DNA from: Fen731 sp964481885
GTDB taxonomy: Bacteria > Actinomycetota > Humimicrobiia > Humimicrobiales > Humimicrobiaceae
Length of the DNA: 52,277 nucleotides
Direction of reading: 5' to 3'
NCBI GenBank assembly: GCA_964481885.1
Contig: CAYZUS010000013.1
Coordinates: 1 to 52,277 of the forward strand
Part shown: positions 7,064 to 16,313 of the stretch, piece by piece
How the letters are laid out: every line of letters starts with the position of its first letter
How positions within the stretch are numbered: position 1 is the first letter of the stretch
Notes under the pieces: model-generated
What the model was told of the DNA's origin: nothing
The model's input: the letters and a program-made list of their open reading frames with translations, nothing else
Databases searched by the model: none
Made by a program: the position numbers and the translations under genes

Positions 7064-7978
7064 ATGAACAAGAACACAAGCATACCGGAAAGTATTCTAA
7101 AGTTAAAAACTGAAAAAAATGCAGTCATCCTTGCGCACAATTACCAGACAGATGAGGTGCAGGACATTGCAGACTTTGTTGGTGATTCGCTGCAGCTAAG
7201 CCAGGAAGCCGCAAAAATAAAGAGCAGCATAATTGTCTTTTGTGGTGTGCATTTTATGGCCGAAACTGCAAAAATAATATCCCCGCAAAGAAAAGTCCTG
7301 CTTCCGGATGAAAATGCCGGCTGCCCCATGGCGGACATGATAACAGACAAAGAACTTGCCGAATTTAAGGCGAAATATCCTGGTGCCGTTGTTGTCTGCT
7401 ATGTAAATACTTCTGCGAGCGTAAAGGCGCTGTCCGACATATGCTGTACATCTTCAAATGCCGTAAAAGTGGTTAACAGCATCCCAAAAGACAAGCAGAT
7501 AATATTTATTCCTGATAAATATCTTGGAAGCTATGTGCAGAAACAGACCGGGCGTGAAATGATATTGTGGAACGGATACTGCCCGACCCATGCAAGAGTA
7601 AGCGTAAAATCTTTAATCGCCATAAAAAATGAACATCCACAGGCTATTTCACTTGTGCACCCTGAATGCTCCCCGGATGTGGCCGATTTTGCCGATGAAG
7701 TCTTAAGTACCGGCCAGATGCTTGCCTTTGTCAGACAATCGGCGCAAAAAGAATTCATTATAGGAACAGAACTGGGTATCATTCACAGACTGCAAAAAGA
7801 AAATCCCGGCAAAGTTTTCTACCCTGTATCCAGCCAGACAATATGCCCCAATATGAAGCTTATAAATCTTGAAAAGATACTCTGGTCCCTTGAAGAGGAA
7901 AAGTACGAGATAACTCTTCCGGAAGATATAATTGAAGGGGCAAAAACTGCAATTCAGAGAATGCTGGCTATAGTTTAG
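7064..7978 (+). CDS. nadA: Quinolinate synthase A
   Basis: The [4Fe-4S] enzyme that condenses iminoaspartate with dihydroxyacetone phosphate to quinolinate, the second step of NAD synthesis from aspartate. Motifs are ILAHNYQTDEVQDIADFVGDS at the N-terminus, then three conserved cysteines in NAGCPMAD, NGYCPTHARV and QTICPNMK, which hold the cluster. The three-fold pseudo-symmetric layout is intact at 304 residues. I chose ATG 7064; an in-frame TTG at 7046 would add six residues but no family resemblance. It is the first gene of nadA-nadB-nadC, all rightward with short gaps. Confidence 0.96.
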   Translation: MNKNTSIPESILKLKTEKNAVILAHNYQTDEVQDIADFVGDSLQLSQEAAKIKSSIIVFCGVHFMAETAKIISPQRKVLLPDENAGCPMADMITDKELAEFKAKYPGAVVVCYVNTSASVKALSDICCTSSNAVKVVNSIPKDKQIIFIPDKYLGSYVQKQTGREMILWNGYCPTHARVSVKSLIAIKNEHPQAISLVHPECSPDVADFADEVLSTGQMLAFVRQSAQKEFIIGTELGIIHRLQKENPGKVFYPVSSQTICPNMKLINLEKILWSLEEEKYEITLPEDIIEGAKTAIQRMLAIV

Positions 7979-8041
7979 GCAATACACGAAACATAGCTTT
8001 AAATTAAAATATATATTGGTCCCCGTGAAGTCAGGATAATT

Positions 8042-9829
8042 ATGTTTCAAAGATATTTAATAGACCCTTCTTTTTCACAAAAGAAATATGATTATTGCGA
8101 CTGCATTGTTATAGGAAGCGGGATCGCGGGGCTTTCGACTGCAATCAGGATATCCGAGTATGGCGACGTAAAGGTTATTACTAAAAGCAATCTGTCAGAA
8201 TCAACCACGTGGTATGCACAGGGAGGAATTGCAGCGGCAATCAAAAAACCTGATGAGTGGAAATCACACTACGAAGATACGATTGTCGCGGGACAGGGTT
8301 TAAGCGACAGCGATGCAGTGTCAAAACTTGTAAAAACGGCCCCAAAAATGATAGAGGACCTTTTTGAGCTTGGCATCATCTTTGACATTTCAGGTGGAGA
8401 GATCAGCCTTACGACCGAGGGGGGCCATTCATTTCCCAGGGTCCTTCATGCAGGTGGGGATGCCACAGGTGAAGAAATAGAGAAAAAACTTGTAAAATAC
8501 TCAAAGAGTTTCAGCAAAATAAAGTTCTTTCCGGAGTATCTGGCAGTGGATATCATAACCCTTAAAGACAGGGTTCTGGGAGTGCTTGCATTAAACTTAA
8601 GTGAAAATGCGCTCGAAATTCATCCAACTGAAAATGTAGTCATAGCCAGTGGCGGAATCGGCCGGATTTTTGAACTTACAACAAATCCATCCATATCGAC
8701 CGGTGACGGTATTGCAATGGCATACAGAGCCGGTGCCTCCATAAAAGACATTGAGTTCATGCAATTCCATCCTACAGTTTTTAAAACAAATGACGGCAAG
8801 CTTTTCCTCATAACTGAAGCGCTCAGGGGAGAGGGGGCATATCTGAGGGATAAAGATGGCAACAGGTTCATGGTCGGGGCCCATCCCAAGGCCGAACTTG
8901 CTCCAAGGGATATTGTTGTTAAAGAAATGGTCAAAGTGATGAAGGCTCAGGGGATTGCCAATGTCAGCCTTGACGCAACTCACATTCCTGAAAGTTTTTT
9001 AAAACTTCGCTTCCCCAATATTATCGCAAAGCTGAGGGATAATGGCTTGAATCTTCATACTGACCTTATAAAAGTTTTCCCGGCGGCGCATTATTTAAAC
9101 GGCGGGATTAAAACCGATCTCAAAGGCAATACTGATATCAAAGGCCTGTATGCATGCGGGGAATGCGCAGCAACCGGGGCCCACGGGGCAAACAGGCTCG
9201 CAAGCAACTCTCTTATAGAGGGGCTTGTTTTCGGCTGGGAGATCTCCAAAGAAGTGATAACAAAAGTTAATAAAAGATCTGCAAAAGAGGTAGAAAATAC
9301 TTTAAAGCAGCTTGAAAAAATAGTCGCAGAAAATATAAAAAATAAAACAAGCATTGCCAAAAAAGATATATCCGGAGATTTTTCTGGAGCAAATGTTACA
9401 GCTAAAGGGGGCCCCGGTGATTCTGCCGGTGCCGGTTTTGAAGGTGGTGCTGTTGGTGACATTACCGGTTTTGGTACATCGTATGCTGCAGAAACCAAAG
9501 TAAAATTGATTGAATCGCTTATTGAGAATTTCAGGCATGAAATGAGCCATAATGTCGGCATTCACAGAGACGCTGAAAGCTTGCAGAAAGCACAGGATTT
9601 TATTGAACAGACATTAAAAAACAATGATTTTTACAACATAGCCAATATAAGGGCAGTTGAGATTTTAAATATGCTGACAGTTGGCTCTATTATAATAAAG
9701 GCTGCAATGCTTAGGAAAGAAAGCCGCGGGACCCATCAGCGAAATGACTATCCTCTTAAAGATGATAAACACTGGAAAAAGCACATAGTCCTTAAGGGAG
9801 ATAATGTGGAATTCGAACCGGTAAAATAA
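8042..9829 (+). CDS. nadB: L-aspartate oxidase
   Basis: The FAD enzyme that oxidises aspartate to iminoaspartate for NadA. The FAD-binding site GSGIAGLSTAIRI lies at residues 23-35. TTWYAQGGIAAAI, EGGHSFPRVLHAGGDATG, GGIGRIFELTTNP and ACGECAATGAHGANRLASNSL follow in the order of the fumarate reductase/aspartate oxidase family. The usual length is about 530; this one has 595 because residues about 434-484 form a Gly/Ala-rich low-complexity insertion between the FAD domain and the C-terminal helical domain. In anaerobes the reoxidant is probably fumarate rather than oxygen. It starts 63 bp after nadA. Confidence 0.95.
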   Translation: MFQRYLIDPSFSQKKYDYCDCIVIGSGIAGLSTAIRISEYGDVKVITKSNLSESTTWYAQGGIAAAIKKPDEWKSHYEDTIVAGQGLSDSDAVSKLVKTAPKMIEDLFELGIIFDISGGEISLTTEGGHSFPRVLHAGGDATGEEIEKKLVKYSKSFSKIKFFPEYLAVDIITLKDRVLGVLALNLSENALEIHPTENVVIASGGIGRIFELTTNPSISTGDGIAMAYRAGASIKDIEFMQFHPTVFKTNDGKLFLITEALRGEGAYLRDKDGNRFMVGAHPKAELAPRDIVVKEMVKVMKAQGIANVSLDATHIPESFLKLRFPNIIAKLRDNGLNLHTDLIKVFPAAHYLNGGIKTDLKGNTDIKGLYACGECAATGAHGANRLASNSLIEGLVFGWEISKEVITKVNKRSAKEVENTLKQLEKIVAENIKNKTSIAKKDISGDFSGANVTAKGGPGDSAGAGFEGGAVGDITGFGTSYAAETKVKLIESLIENFRHEMSHNVGIHRDAESLQKAQDFIEQTLKNNDFYNIANIRAVEILNMLTVGSIIIKAAMLRKESRGTHQRNDYPLKDDKHWKKHIVLKGDNVEFEPVK

Positions 9830-9871
9830 GGCATCAGCAGAAAATAAGGAATTAAAATAATTAAGGAAAAA

Positions 9872-10744
9872 ATGGACACCAAAATACCTTACGAAATAAA
9901 CAAGTTTGAAATTCTTGATTTGATTCGTGTCGCCCTGCACGAAGACCTCGGCGGTTATGGGGATATCAGTTCAAAATATCTTGTCCCGCAGGAACATAGG
10001 TCGGCAGCTTTTATAATCTGCAAAGAAAAAGAGGCCACAGTATTGTCAGGGATAGATGTTGCAGGATTTATTTTTGAAGAAGTCGACAGCACTATAAAAT
10101 ATGAAAAAATGTTTGAAGACGGACAAATAGTAAAATATCCTGATGTCGTCTGCCGTGTAACCGGTCCTTCCCGATCACTGCTTGCAGGCGAACGTACCTG
10201 CCTTAATTTTTTACAGCATTTGAGCGGAATTGCAACAATTACTGCCGGATTTTCTGAAATAGCGTCAAAATATAATGTCAAAGTTACTGATACCAGAAAG
10301 ACCAAGCCGGGCTTAAGAAAACTTGAAAAATATGCCGTTGTTTGCGGAGGCGGTTTTAACCACAGATTCGGGCTGTTTGACGGAGTCATGCTAAAGGACA
10401 ATCATATCGCTGCTGCCGGCGGAATAAAAAATGCAATAGAAAGTGTCAGGAACAACATTCCTCACGGCATGAAAATAGAAGTTGAGGTAAAGAATTTTGC
10501 AGAGCTTGATGACGCAATAGAAAACAGAGCCGACATAGTAATGCTTGACAATATGAAGCCGGAAGACATAAAGAAAGCAGTAAAAATAATCAGGGACAGT
10601 AAAAAGGCTATAATCATTGAAGCATCCGGGGGAATAAGCATGTCCACTTTTGAAGATTACTGCAAAGCGGGTCCTGACCTGATATCTGCCGGTTGCCTGA
10701 CTCATTCCGCCCCAGCCGCAGACTTCTCCATGGACTTTGAATAA
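9872..10744 (+). CDS. nadC: Nicotinate-nucleotide pyrophosphorylase (quinolinate phosphoribosyltransferase)
   Basis: Converts quinolinate and PRPP to nicotinate mononucleotide, CO2 and pyrophosphate. It has the expected order: ALHEDLGGYGDISS near the N-terminus, ERTCLNFLQHLSGIAT, then TDTRKTKPGLRKLEKYAV and GGGFNHRFGLFDGVMLKDNH with the Arg/Lys/His residues of the quinolinate pocket. IEASGGIS closes the barrel and binds phosphate. A length of 290 residues is normal. AAGGA lies 7 nt upstream of ATG. It closes the nad operon; no U-rich hairpin terminator is seen directly after it. Confidence 0.96.
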   Translation: MDTKIPYEINKFEILDLIRVALHEDLGGYGDISSKYLVPQEHRSAAFIICKEKEATVLSGIDVAGFIFEEVDSTIKYEKMFEDGQIVKYPDVVCRVTGPSRSLLAGERTCLNFLQHLSGIATITAGFSEIASKYNVKVTDTRKTKPGLRKLEKYAVVCGGGFNHRFGLFDGVMLKDNHIAAAGGIKNAIESVRNNIPHGMKIEVEVKNFAELDDAIENRADIVMLDNMKPEDIKKAVKIIRDSKKAIIIEASGGISMSTFEDYCKAGPDLISAGCLTHSAPAADFSMDFE

Positions 10745-10857
10745 GAATTTTTTTTGCTTTATTCTGCTTTTGTTTATCAGGGTTCCAGGTAATATCCGGG
10801 TTTGCGATAAAGGCTTCCTGCTTTAACAGACAGACAAACATACCGTCATTGCTTTTA

Positions 10858-10897
10858 TATTTTGGCTGCTTTAAAGATATTTTGGCTGCTTTAAAGA
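10858..10897. repeat. Perfect 20-bp tandem duplication
   Basis: TATTTTGGCTGCTTTAAAGA at 10858-10877 is repeated exactly at 10878-10897, in the 421-bp spacer between the convergent nadC and isomerase genes. Being identical, it is a recent duplication compared with the degenerate arrays elsewhere. Confidence 0.95.
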
Positions 10898-10898
10898 T

Positions 10899-10965
10899 AT
10901 AAGGTGCCGGACTCACAATATTGTCAAGTGTGTTTCAGGACTTATGGTTTGCTCCAACACCTTAT
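10899..10965. other. Long imperfect hairpin in convergent spacer
   Basis: ATAAGGTG (10899-10906) pairs with CACCTTAT (10958-10965). After a 2x2 mismatch three more pairs (GGA/TCC) continue the stem. The interior holds the perfect palindrome ACAATATTGT (10915-10924). There is no U-tract, so it is not a standard terminator. It could be a structured RNA, a small inverted-repeat element, or chance. The rest of the 10745-11165 spacer shows no gene. Confidence 0.4.
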
Positions 10966-11165
10966 AATCTCTCTAAATATAAATAATATAATCAGCTCCT
11001 GGCGAAAAACTAAAGTTTTAGAAAAATAATTACTTAAAATAAGCCTGTAATCTTTTTAATTTTGGCTCATTTGGCTAATTATTCAACAGCAATTGACTAA
11101 TCCAATAAATACTTGCTGCAAAAAATCAGTAAAATAAAATTTCTGTTACTGGGACCGGTTTTATT

Positions 11166-12152
11166 CTAATTCTTCAGCGCATCATCAAATGAACCTGCAT
11201 AAGGCATTATGTTTATTTGTTTTGTAAATTCACATGCCTCTATACCGCCTCTTATCCTGTCCATTCCTGAATCTTCCCATTCCACTGCAAGAGGCCCCTG
11301 GTAATTTATTTCGTTTAGTTCCCGGATGATTGCCGAGAAATCCACTTCCCCGCGTCCCGGTGAACGGAAATTCCAGCCTCGCCTGGTTTTGCCAAATTCT
11401 ATATGTGAGCCGAGTAGCCCAGTGAGCCCGTCAAGGGTTACGGAAGCGTCCTTTATATGAACATGGTATACCCTGTCTGGCAATTCACGTATCATAAGAT
11501 GCGGTTTAATGCCCTGCCAGAAAAGATGGCTCGGATCAAAATTCATCCCCAGGGTTTTCCTGTAATTAAATGATTTAAGCAGCCTTACGAAACTGTAATA
11601 ATCAAATGCTATTTCAGTCGGATGCACTTCCAATGCAAACTTTTGTCCATTCTTGTCCATTTCGTCGAATAATGGGGTCCATCTTTTGACTATTGTCTGG
11701 AAGCCTTCTTCAATAATTTCTTCTGAGGTTTGTGGGAACGAATACCAGTAAGGCCAGATCGGCGAACCTACAAACCCTGTTATTATTTCAATTTCAAGAT
11801 TTTTTGCAGCCATGATAATATATTTGACTTCCTGTATTGCCCATGCCCTCATGGCTTCAGGATTATCAGCAACTGATGCAGGCGCAAACCCGTTGTGCCT
11901 TTTATCCAGCACATCACCGACAAGCTGTCCGCAAAGATGCGCGCTGATTGCACCGGCAATTAAATTGTACTTTTTTAAGGTATCTTTAATATACTTTACA
12001 TAAGCCGGGTCCTCTGCAGCTTTTTTGGGGTCCACGTGATTTCCCCAGGTTGCAAGCTCCAGCCCCTCATAGCCCATTTCTGAAGCAGTTTTGCACATTT
12101 CCTCAATAGTCAGGTCGGCCCATTGCCCGGTAAAAAGCGTGATAGGTCTCAT
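11166..12152 (-). CDS. Sugar phosphate isomerase/epimerase-like TIM barrel
   Basis: A 328-residue protein of the xylose isomerase-like TIM barrel (AP_endonuc_2) superfamily. MGYEGLELATWG is the first barrel strand with its Glu. FALEVHPTEIAFD, MNFDPSHLFWQG, VYHVHIKDAS and LAVEWEDSG supply the Glu, Asp, His and Glu residues that usually bind a divalent metal. Such proteins isomerise or epimerise keto-sugars or inositol derivatives. The substrate is not deducible. It stands alone, convergent with nadC and about 110 bp downstream of the patatin gene on the same strand. The Gfo/Idh/MocA dehydrogenase and DeoR regulator nearby suggest a shared sugar catabolic theme. Confidence 0.85.
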   Translation of the reverse strand: MRPITLFTGQWADLTIEEMCKTASEMGYEGLELATWGNHVDPKKAAEDPAYVKYIKDTLKKYNLIAGAISAHLCGQLVGDVLDKRHNGFAPASVADNPEAMRAWAIQEVKYIIMAAKNLEIEIITGFVGSPIWPYWYSFPQTSEEIIEEGFQTIVKRWTPLFDEMDKNGQKFALEVHPTEIAFDYYSFVRLLKSFNYRKTLGMNFDPSHLFWQGIKPHLMIRELPDRVYHVHIKDASVTLDGLTGLLGSHIEFGKTRRGWNFRSPGRGEVDFSAIIRELNEINYQGPLAVEWEDSGMDRIRGGIEACEFTKQINIMPYAGSFDDALKN

Positions 12153-12265
12153 TTTTCAGTCTCCTTTTGCTCTTTATTTGCCTTGTTAAAATTGACAGTT
12201 TTTAAAGTTTATTTAATTGTATATATTACAACTTGTTGCCGTAAAATCAAAACCTCATTACAGGA

Positions 12266-13099
12266 TTACCCTATTCTCAGCTTCCTCTTTATCTCAGGTA
12301 TTTTTTCAATTGCTGCAACACGCCCTGCCTCAATAATGGCACGGCTTTTGTCAAAATCAAAGAAACCGAAGTCTCCTATCCTTGGCTCAATAACTATCTG
12401 GGCATATGGCAGATAGCTTTGGACCATCTGGGTGTGCATGGTGCTCATGCTTTTATCAATAATTGCCTGAATGGTTATTTTTTTATTGTCTGCCAGTTTA
12501 AGCTCGTCAGCATTTTCTTCTTTTAAGGGTTCCGGCCACATTTTGTCAAATACAATCGAAGAAGCTATTACAAAAGTTGGACCCAATGTCTGGAGAGCGA
12601 GTGTGGGAAGAGGCTCCATCACACCTCCGTCTACCAAAAGTTCATTGCCTCTGCAAACAGGTGGGATAATACCTGGTACAGCAATAGATGCCAGGACTGC
12701 CTCTCTGAGGCTTCCTGAATTTAAAACTACCCTTGTTCCGTTTAATATATCTACTGCCACACAACAGAACTGTTTTTTACAATCCTTAAAAGTCTTGTCC
12801 CCAAGAAATTTTTTTAATATTTCATCCACTTTTTTTTCTTTAATAATGCCAGCACGTGAAAGCTGAAAAGCAGAAAATACCAGAAAACTTTTCCAGTCAG
12901 TAGAACTTAACAGTTTTTTAACTTCTTCCAGACTTACGCCGCTGCAGTATGCAGCTCCAACCAAAGCTCCCATGCTGGTGCCGCTGACGACTTCTATCTT
13001 CACTCCCAAATCATCAAGAACTTCCAGAACTCCTATATGCGCAAGCCCACGCGCTCCGCCGCCGCTTAATGCTATTCCAATTTTTGATTTTTTAAACAT
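12266..13099 (-). CDS. Patatin-like phospholipase (RssA type)
   Basis: A 277-residue patatin-family acyl hydrolase. The oxyanion-hole motif GGGARG is at residues 13-18 and the nucleophile elbow GTSMG at 40-44 (Ser42). The catalytic Asp lies in LLVDGGVMEP. Patatin proteins use a Ser-Asp dyad to release fatty acids from lipids. No signal peptide is seen, so it is cytoplasmic or membrane-peripheral. Length and motif order fit the bacterial RssA/YchK group. Substrate is unknown. Confidence 0.9.
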   Translation of the reverse strand: MFKKSKIGIALSGGGARGLAHIGVLEVLDDLGVKIEVVSGTSMGALVGAAYCSGVSLEEVKKLLSSTDWKSFLVFSAFQLSRAGIIKEKKVDEILKKFLGDKTFKDCKKQFCCVAVDILNGTRVVLNSGSLREAVLASIAVPGIIPPVCRGNELLVDGGVMEPLPTLALQTLGPTFVIASSIVFDKMWPEPLKEENADELKLADNKKITIQAIIDKSMSTMHTQMVQSYLPYAQIVIEPRIGDFGFFDFDKSRAIIEAGRVAAIEKIPEIKRKLRIG

Positions 13100-13105
13100 A
13101 TTGGA

Positions 13106-13151
13106 TCAACTGACTCAAATTTTAAAAATACCTGCTCAACTAACTCAAATT
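13106..13151. repeat. 30-bp spaced direct repeat upstream of the patatin gene
   Basis: TCAACTGACTCAAATT (13106-13121) recurs as TCAACTAACTCAAATT (13136-13151), one mismatch in 16, exactly 30 bp apart. It lies immediately upstream of the patatin start. It may be a duplicated regulator site or another local tandem duplication. Confidence 0.7.
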
Positions 13152-13159
13152 AAATAAAT

Positions 13160-13490
13160 CTTAAAGCCTGGCTGCCCGGAGAAAACCCTTAAAATTTTTA
13201 ATTATTTTATAATATATTCTTAAAGTATATATTGTTTTTCGGCTGAGGTAAAAGAAATATACAATAAGATTTTTGAAATATATAAAAGACTGACAGCGGG
13301 TAGAAAAAAACTGCCAGTGAAATTCAGAGTCATGCCGGTACAATATAAAGTGCTTTTGGCCCCGAAAATAAATACCCTTCAAAAGGCCCCTGTAACAGAA
13401 TATTTTTAATCCGCCAGTCAGCCGGTTATCAATACAAAGTCTTGATCCTTAAAATCGCAACCGGCTAAAAACATCAAAAAAAGTAATGTA
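13160..13490. other. Noncoding spacer between divergent patatin and aminotransferase genes
   Basis: About 330 bp. A frame is open on the minus strand (13161-13382), but it has no ribosome binding site and no family-like pattern. I see no RNA gene or terminator. Confidence 0.5.
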
Positions 13491-13496
13491 AAAATA

Positions 13497-13558
13497 TTGA
13501 CATTCAGTTTAAATACCCTAATATACAATATAGTACATTTATTGGACTATTGTGTATT
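13497..13558 (+). promoter_or_regulatory. Promoter and dyad operator of the aminotransferase gene
   Basis: TTGACA (13497-13502), a 16-nt spacer and TAATAT (13519-13524) form a good promoter. Overlapping its -10 and start region is an imperfect inverted repeat, 13520-13536 against 13545-13558 (AATA-ACAATA--GT-C), centred near 13541. This is placed as a repressor site would be. The regulator is unknown; the DeoR-family protein at 16289 is one candidate. Confidence 0.5.
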
Positions 13559-13590
13559 AATTTGAGCGATAAATAATCAAGGAGAACAAA

Positions 13591-14952
13591 ATGAACTATG
13601 ACAAAAACTGGGCAAAAGTTGATGCTGCTACAATTCCGGACATGAAAGTGCCTGCGCCGGGACCAAGATCAAAAGATATTCATGGCAGGGCCGAAAAATA
13701 CATGAAAGGTTATTCTTCACAGGTAAAGCTGTTTCCAGTGGCCTTTGAAAGCGGACATGGTGTAACGTTAACCGATGCTGACGGAAATAAATATATAGAT
13801 TTTTCTTCAGGAATATATGTCACAAACCTGGGGCACTGCCACCCGAAAGTCGTGGAATACCTCCAGAAATACACAGGACAACTAATGAACTGCCATGATT
13901 TCTCGACTGAAATAAAAACATTGTTTCTTGAAAAACTCGCATCAGTGACGCCGGCTAATTTAAATGGCATCCAGATGTACTGCGCAGGCTGCGAATCAGT
14001 TGAGGCAGCAATGCGAGCCGCCAGGGCACATACAAAAAAATATGAGTTTTTCTCATTCTGGGGGGATTTCCACGGAAAGACCATGAGCGCTGTATCAGTC
14101 ACCCAGGTTGCTGATTACACAACAGGGCCAAGAGCAGTCGGCATGCACCTTGCTCCTGCGGCTCATTGCTATCATTGCGCTTTTGACAAAAAATATCCGG
14201 AGTGCAAACTATTCTGTGTTGATGCATTGGAAAAACAGATAAAGATGGAAGGAACCGGTAATGTTGCGGCAATAATTATGGAACCCATACAGGGATGGAA
14301 CGGCTCAGTCGTTTACCCGGATGACTACCTTCCTGCAATAAGAAAGCTCTGTGACAAATTGGGTATTCTTCTTATTGTTGATGAGGTGCTTACCTGCTGC
14401 GCGCGTACCGGCAAGATGTGGTGTGTGGACCTTTATGGAGTGGTTCCTGACATAATGGTTTTTGGAAAGGGTCTTGCAAATGGTTTTCCTGCAACTGCAT
14501 TTGCAGTAAAGGAAGAAATGACAGATGTTTTGGAAAAGATATCTGCATCGACAAGTTACGGTGGAAACCCGATGGCCGCTGCCGCAGGACTTGCATCTCT
14601 TGAAGTCATAGAGGAAGAAAATATAGTTGAAAAGTCTGCAAAACTCGGTGATTTCATTATGAAAAGGCTGGTTAAGATGAAAAGTGAACACAAGATTATC
14701 GGTGAAGTCCGGGGCAAGGGCTGCCTTCTTGGAATAGAGCTTGTAAAGGACCTGAATACAAAAGAGCCATTTTTGGAAGCAGGAAAAAGAGTATACCAGA
14801 TAGCATTTTCAAAGGGGCTCGCATGGATTCCCGCGAACCATACTTTGAGAATGTCTCCACCGCTTATAATGGAGGAAGATGTCGCTGCAAAAGCGCTGGA
14901 TATTGTTGATGAATCAATTTCAATTGCCGAAAAAGAATTCGGATATGTTTAA
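13591..14952 (+). CDS. PLP-dependent class III aminotransferase (4-aminobutyrate/ornithine type)
   Basis: A 453-residue fold-type I aminotransferase of class III. It shows FSSGIYVTNLGHCHPKVVE, then MYCAGCESVEAAMRAAR (the 'n.GaEA.e.a...ar' PLP-phosphate segment with Cys-Glu-Ser variation). FHGKTMSA and IMEPIQGWNG follow. LLIVDEVLTCCARTGKMW holds the Asp for the pyridine nitrogen, and FGKGLANGFP the Schiff-base Lys at about residue 293. The Cys-rich stretch HCYHCAFDKKYPECKLFC is a feature of a subset of these enzymes. It moves an amino group between an omega-amino or amino-sugar substrate and 2-oxoglutarate or pyruvate. Exact substrate is not clear. GGAG precedes the ATG. Confidence 0.92.
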   Translation: MNYDKNWAKVDAATIPDMKVPAPGPRSKDIHGRAEKYMKGYSSQVKLFPVAFESGHGVTLTDADGNKYIDFSSGIYVTNLGHCHPKVVEYLQKYTGQLMNCHDFSTEIKTLFLEKLASVTPANLNGIQMYCAGCESVEAAMRAARAHTKKYEFFSFWGDFHGKTMSAVSVTQVADYTTGPRAVGMHLAPAAHCYHCAFDKKYPECKLFCVDALEKQIKMEGTGNVAAIIMEPIQGWNGSVVYPDDYLPAIRKLCDKLGILLIVDEVLTCCARTGKMWCVDLYGVVPDIMVFGKGLANGFPATAFAVKEEMTDVLEKISASTSYGGNPMAAAAGLASLEVIEEENIVEKSAKLGDFIMKRLVKMKSEHKIIGEVRGKGCLLGIELVKDLNTKEPFLEAGKRVYQIAFSKGLAWIPANHTLRMSPPLIMEEDVAAKALDIVDESISIAEKEFGYV

Positions 14953-15164
14953 TTTGGAAAGCCTGTAAGCAGAAAAAAAATTGGATTTATGAGCAAATTG
15001 TCAATACTGGTTTTTGGGTGGCCAAAAAAACTGTAAGCCTCAAAAATATTTGCAGATTTGGATGATTTGTTGTTTATTCTTTATTTAGGTTGTGTTTAAA
15101 GAATATTTACCGGTTCAACAGATTGATAATTATTTAATAATTGTTTTGTATGGAGGTTTAAAAT

Positions 15165-16313
15165 ATGAGGACACTTGGTGTTGGCATGGTAGGTTATGGA
15201 TTTATTGGCAAGGTCCATACAATCTCTTTCCTTAATCTGCCATTCTATTACAAACCTGTTCCGGCAAAGCTTAAAATGGTAGGCGTTTGCTCGTATCCTG
15301 TTTCAGATGCCGAGGAAGGCATTGAGCAGGCAGGTTTTGAGTTCGCAACTGAAGACTACAAGGATCTTTTAAAAAGAGACGATATTGACATAATCTCAGT
15401 CTGCACCCCTAATAATCTGCATAAAGACATAGTTGTTGATGCGCTCAATGCGGGCAAGCATGTAAACTGTGAAAAACCGCTTGCGCTCAATCTTGGGGAG
15501 GCTAAAGAGATTCTGGCGGCTGCGAATGCCCATCCGGAACTTGTCAGTCAAATGTGTTTTGAGTACAGGTATACACCGGCAACACTGCGGGCAAGGCAAC
15601 TTATTTCTGAGGGTTTTTTGGGACGGGTCTACAGTGTAAGGGCGGCGTATCTTCATGCAGGAAATGCGGACCCAAGCAGGCCCTCTTACTGGAAGATCCA
15701 GAAAAAATACTGCGGTGGAGGTTCACTTTATGATCTGGCATCACATTTAATAGACCTGATAAGGTTTTTGATGGGGGACTTTAAAAAAATCTATTCAAAG
15801 CTAGAGGTATTTGTAAAAGAAAGGCCCATGGCCGGCAGTCCCGGCCAGATGTGTGAAGTAGATGTCGAGGACATTGCGCTTATGATGTTTGAGCTTGAAA
15901 ACGGAGCCCTTGGGACTCTTGAGGCTACCAAAGTCGCGACAGGAGCAAATGATGAAATCAGGCTTGAAATACACGGTGAAAAAGGAGCTATCAGGTTTAA
16001 CAGCATGCAGCCAAACTATCTTGAAGTATACGACACAAGAGATGCCGAAGACCCTATTGGCGGATGGAGGGGCTTTAAATCACTGGAAACCGTACAGCGT
16101 TATCCAAAACCTGCAGCATCATTTCCGGGCCCAAAATTTTCTGTAGGGTGGATCAGATACCATGCAGGCAATTCCTATGATTTTGTAAAAAATATTGCTG
16201 ATAAAACAAAACCGGATGCAGACATGCTGGCAGGCTATAAAGTACAGGAAGTAATTGAAGCCGGAGTAATTTCAGACAGGGAGAAAAAATGGATCGACCT
16301 GCCGCTATGTTAG
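15165..16313 (+). CDS. Gfo/Idh/MocA-family NAD(P)-dependent oxidoreductase
   Basis: A 382-residue dehydrogenase. The Rossmann motif GYGFIGKVH is near residue 10, VCTPNNLHKDIV near 85, and the family hallmark CEKPLALN near 104 (catalytic Lys). A C-terminal substrate domain contains GGGSLYDLASHLIDLIRFL (His/Asp pair). Members oxidise sugars, inositols or their derivatives. ATGGAGGTTTAAAAT gives a good ribosome binding site. Its 3' end overlaps the DeoR-type regulator gene by 25 bp, so regulator and enzyme are co-translated. Its substrate is probably the inducer-linked sugar of that regulator. Confidence 0.92.
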   Translation: MRTLGVGMVGYGFIGKVHTISFLNLPFYYKPVPAKLKMVGVCSYPVSDAEEGIEQAGFEFATEDYKDLLKRDDIDIISVCTPNNLHKDIVVDALNAGKHVNCEKPLALNLGEAKEILAAANAHPELVSQMCFEYRYTPATLRARQLISEGFLGRVYSVRAAYLHAGNADPSRPSYWKIQKKYCGGGSLYDLASHLIDLIRFLMGDFKKIYSKLEVFVKERPMAGSPGQMCEVDVEDIALMMFELENGALGTLEATKVATGANDEIRLEIHGEKGAIRFNSMQPNYLEVYDTRDAEDPIGGWRGFKSLETVQRYPKPAASFPGPKFSVGWIRYHAGNSYDFVKNIADKTKPDADMLAGYKVQEVIEAGVISDREKKWIDLPLC

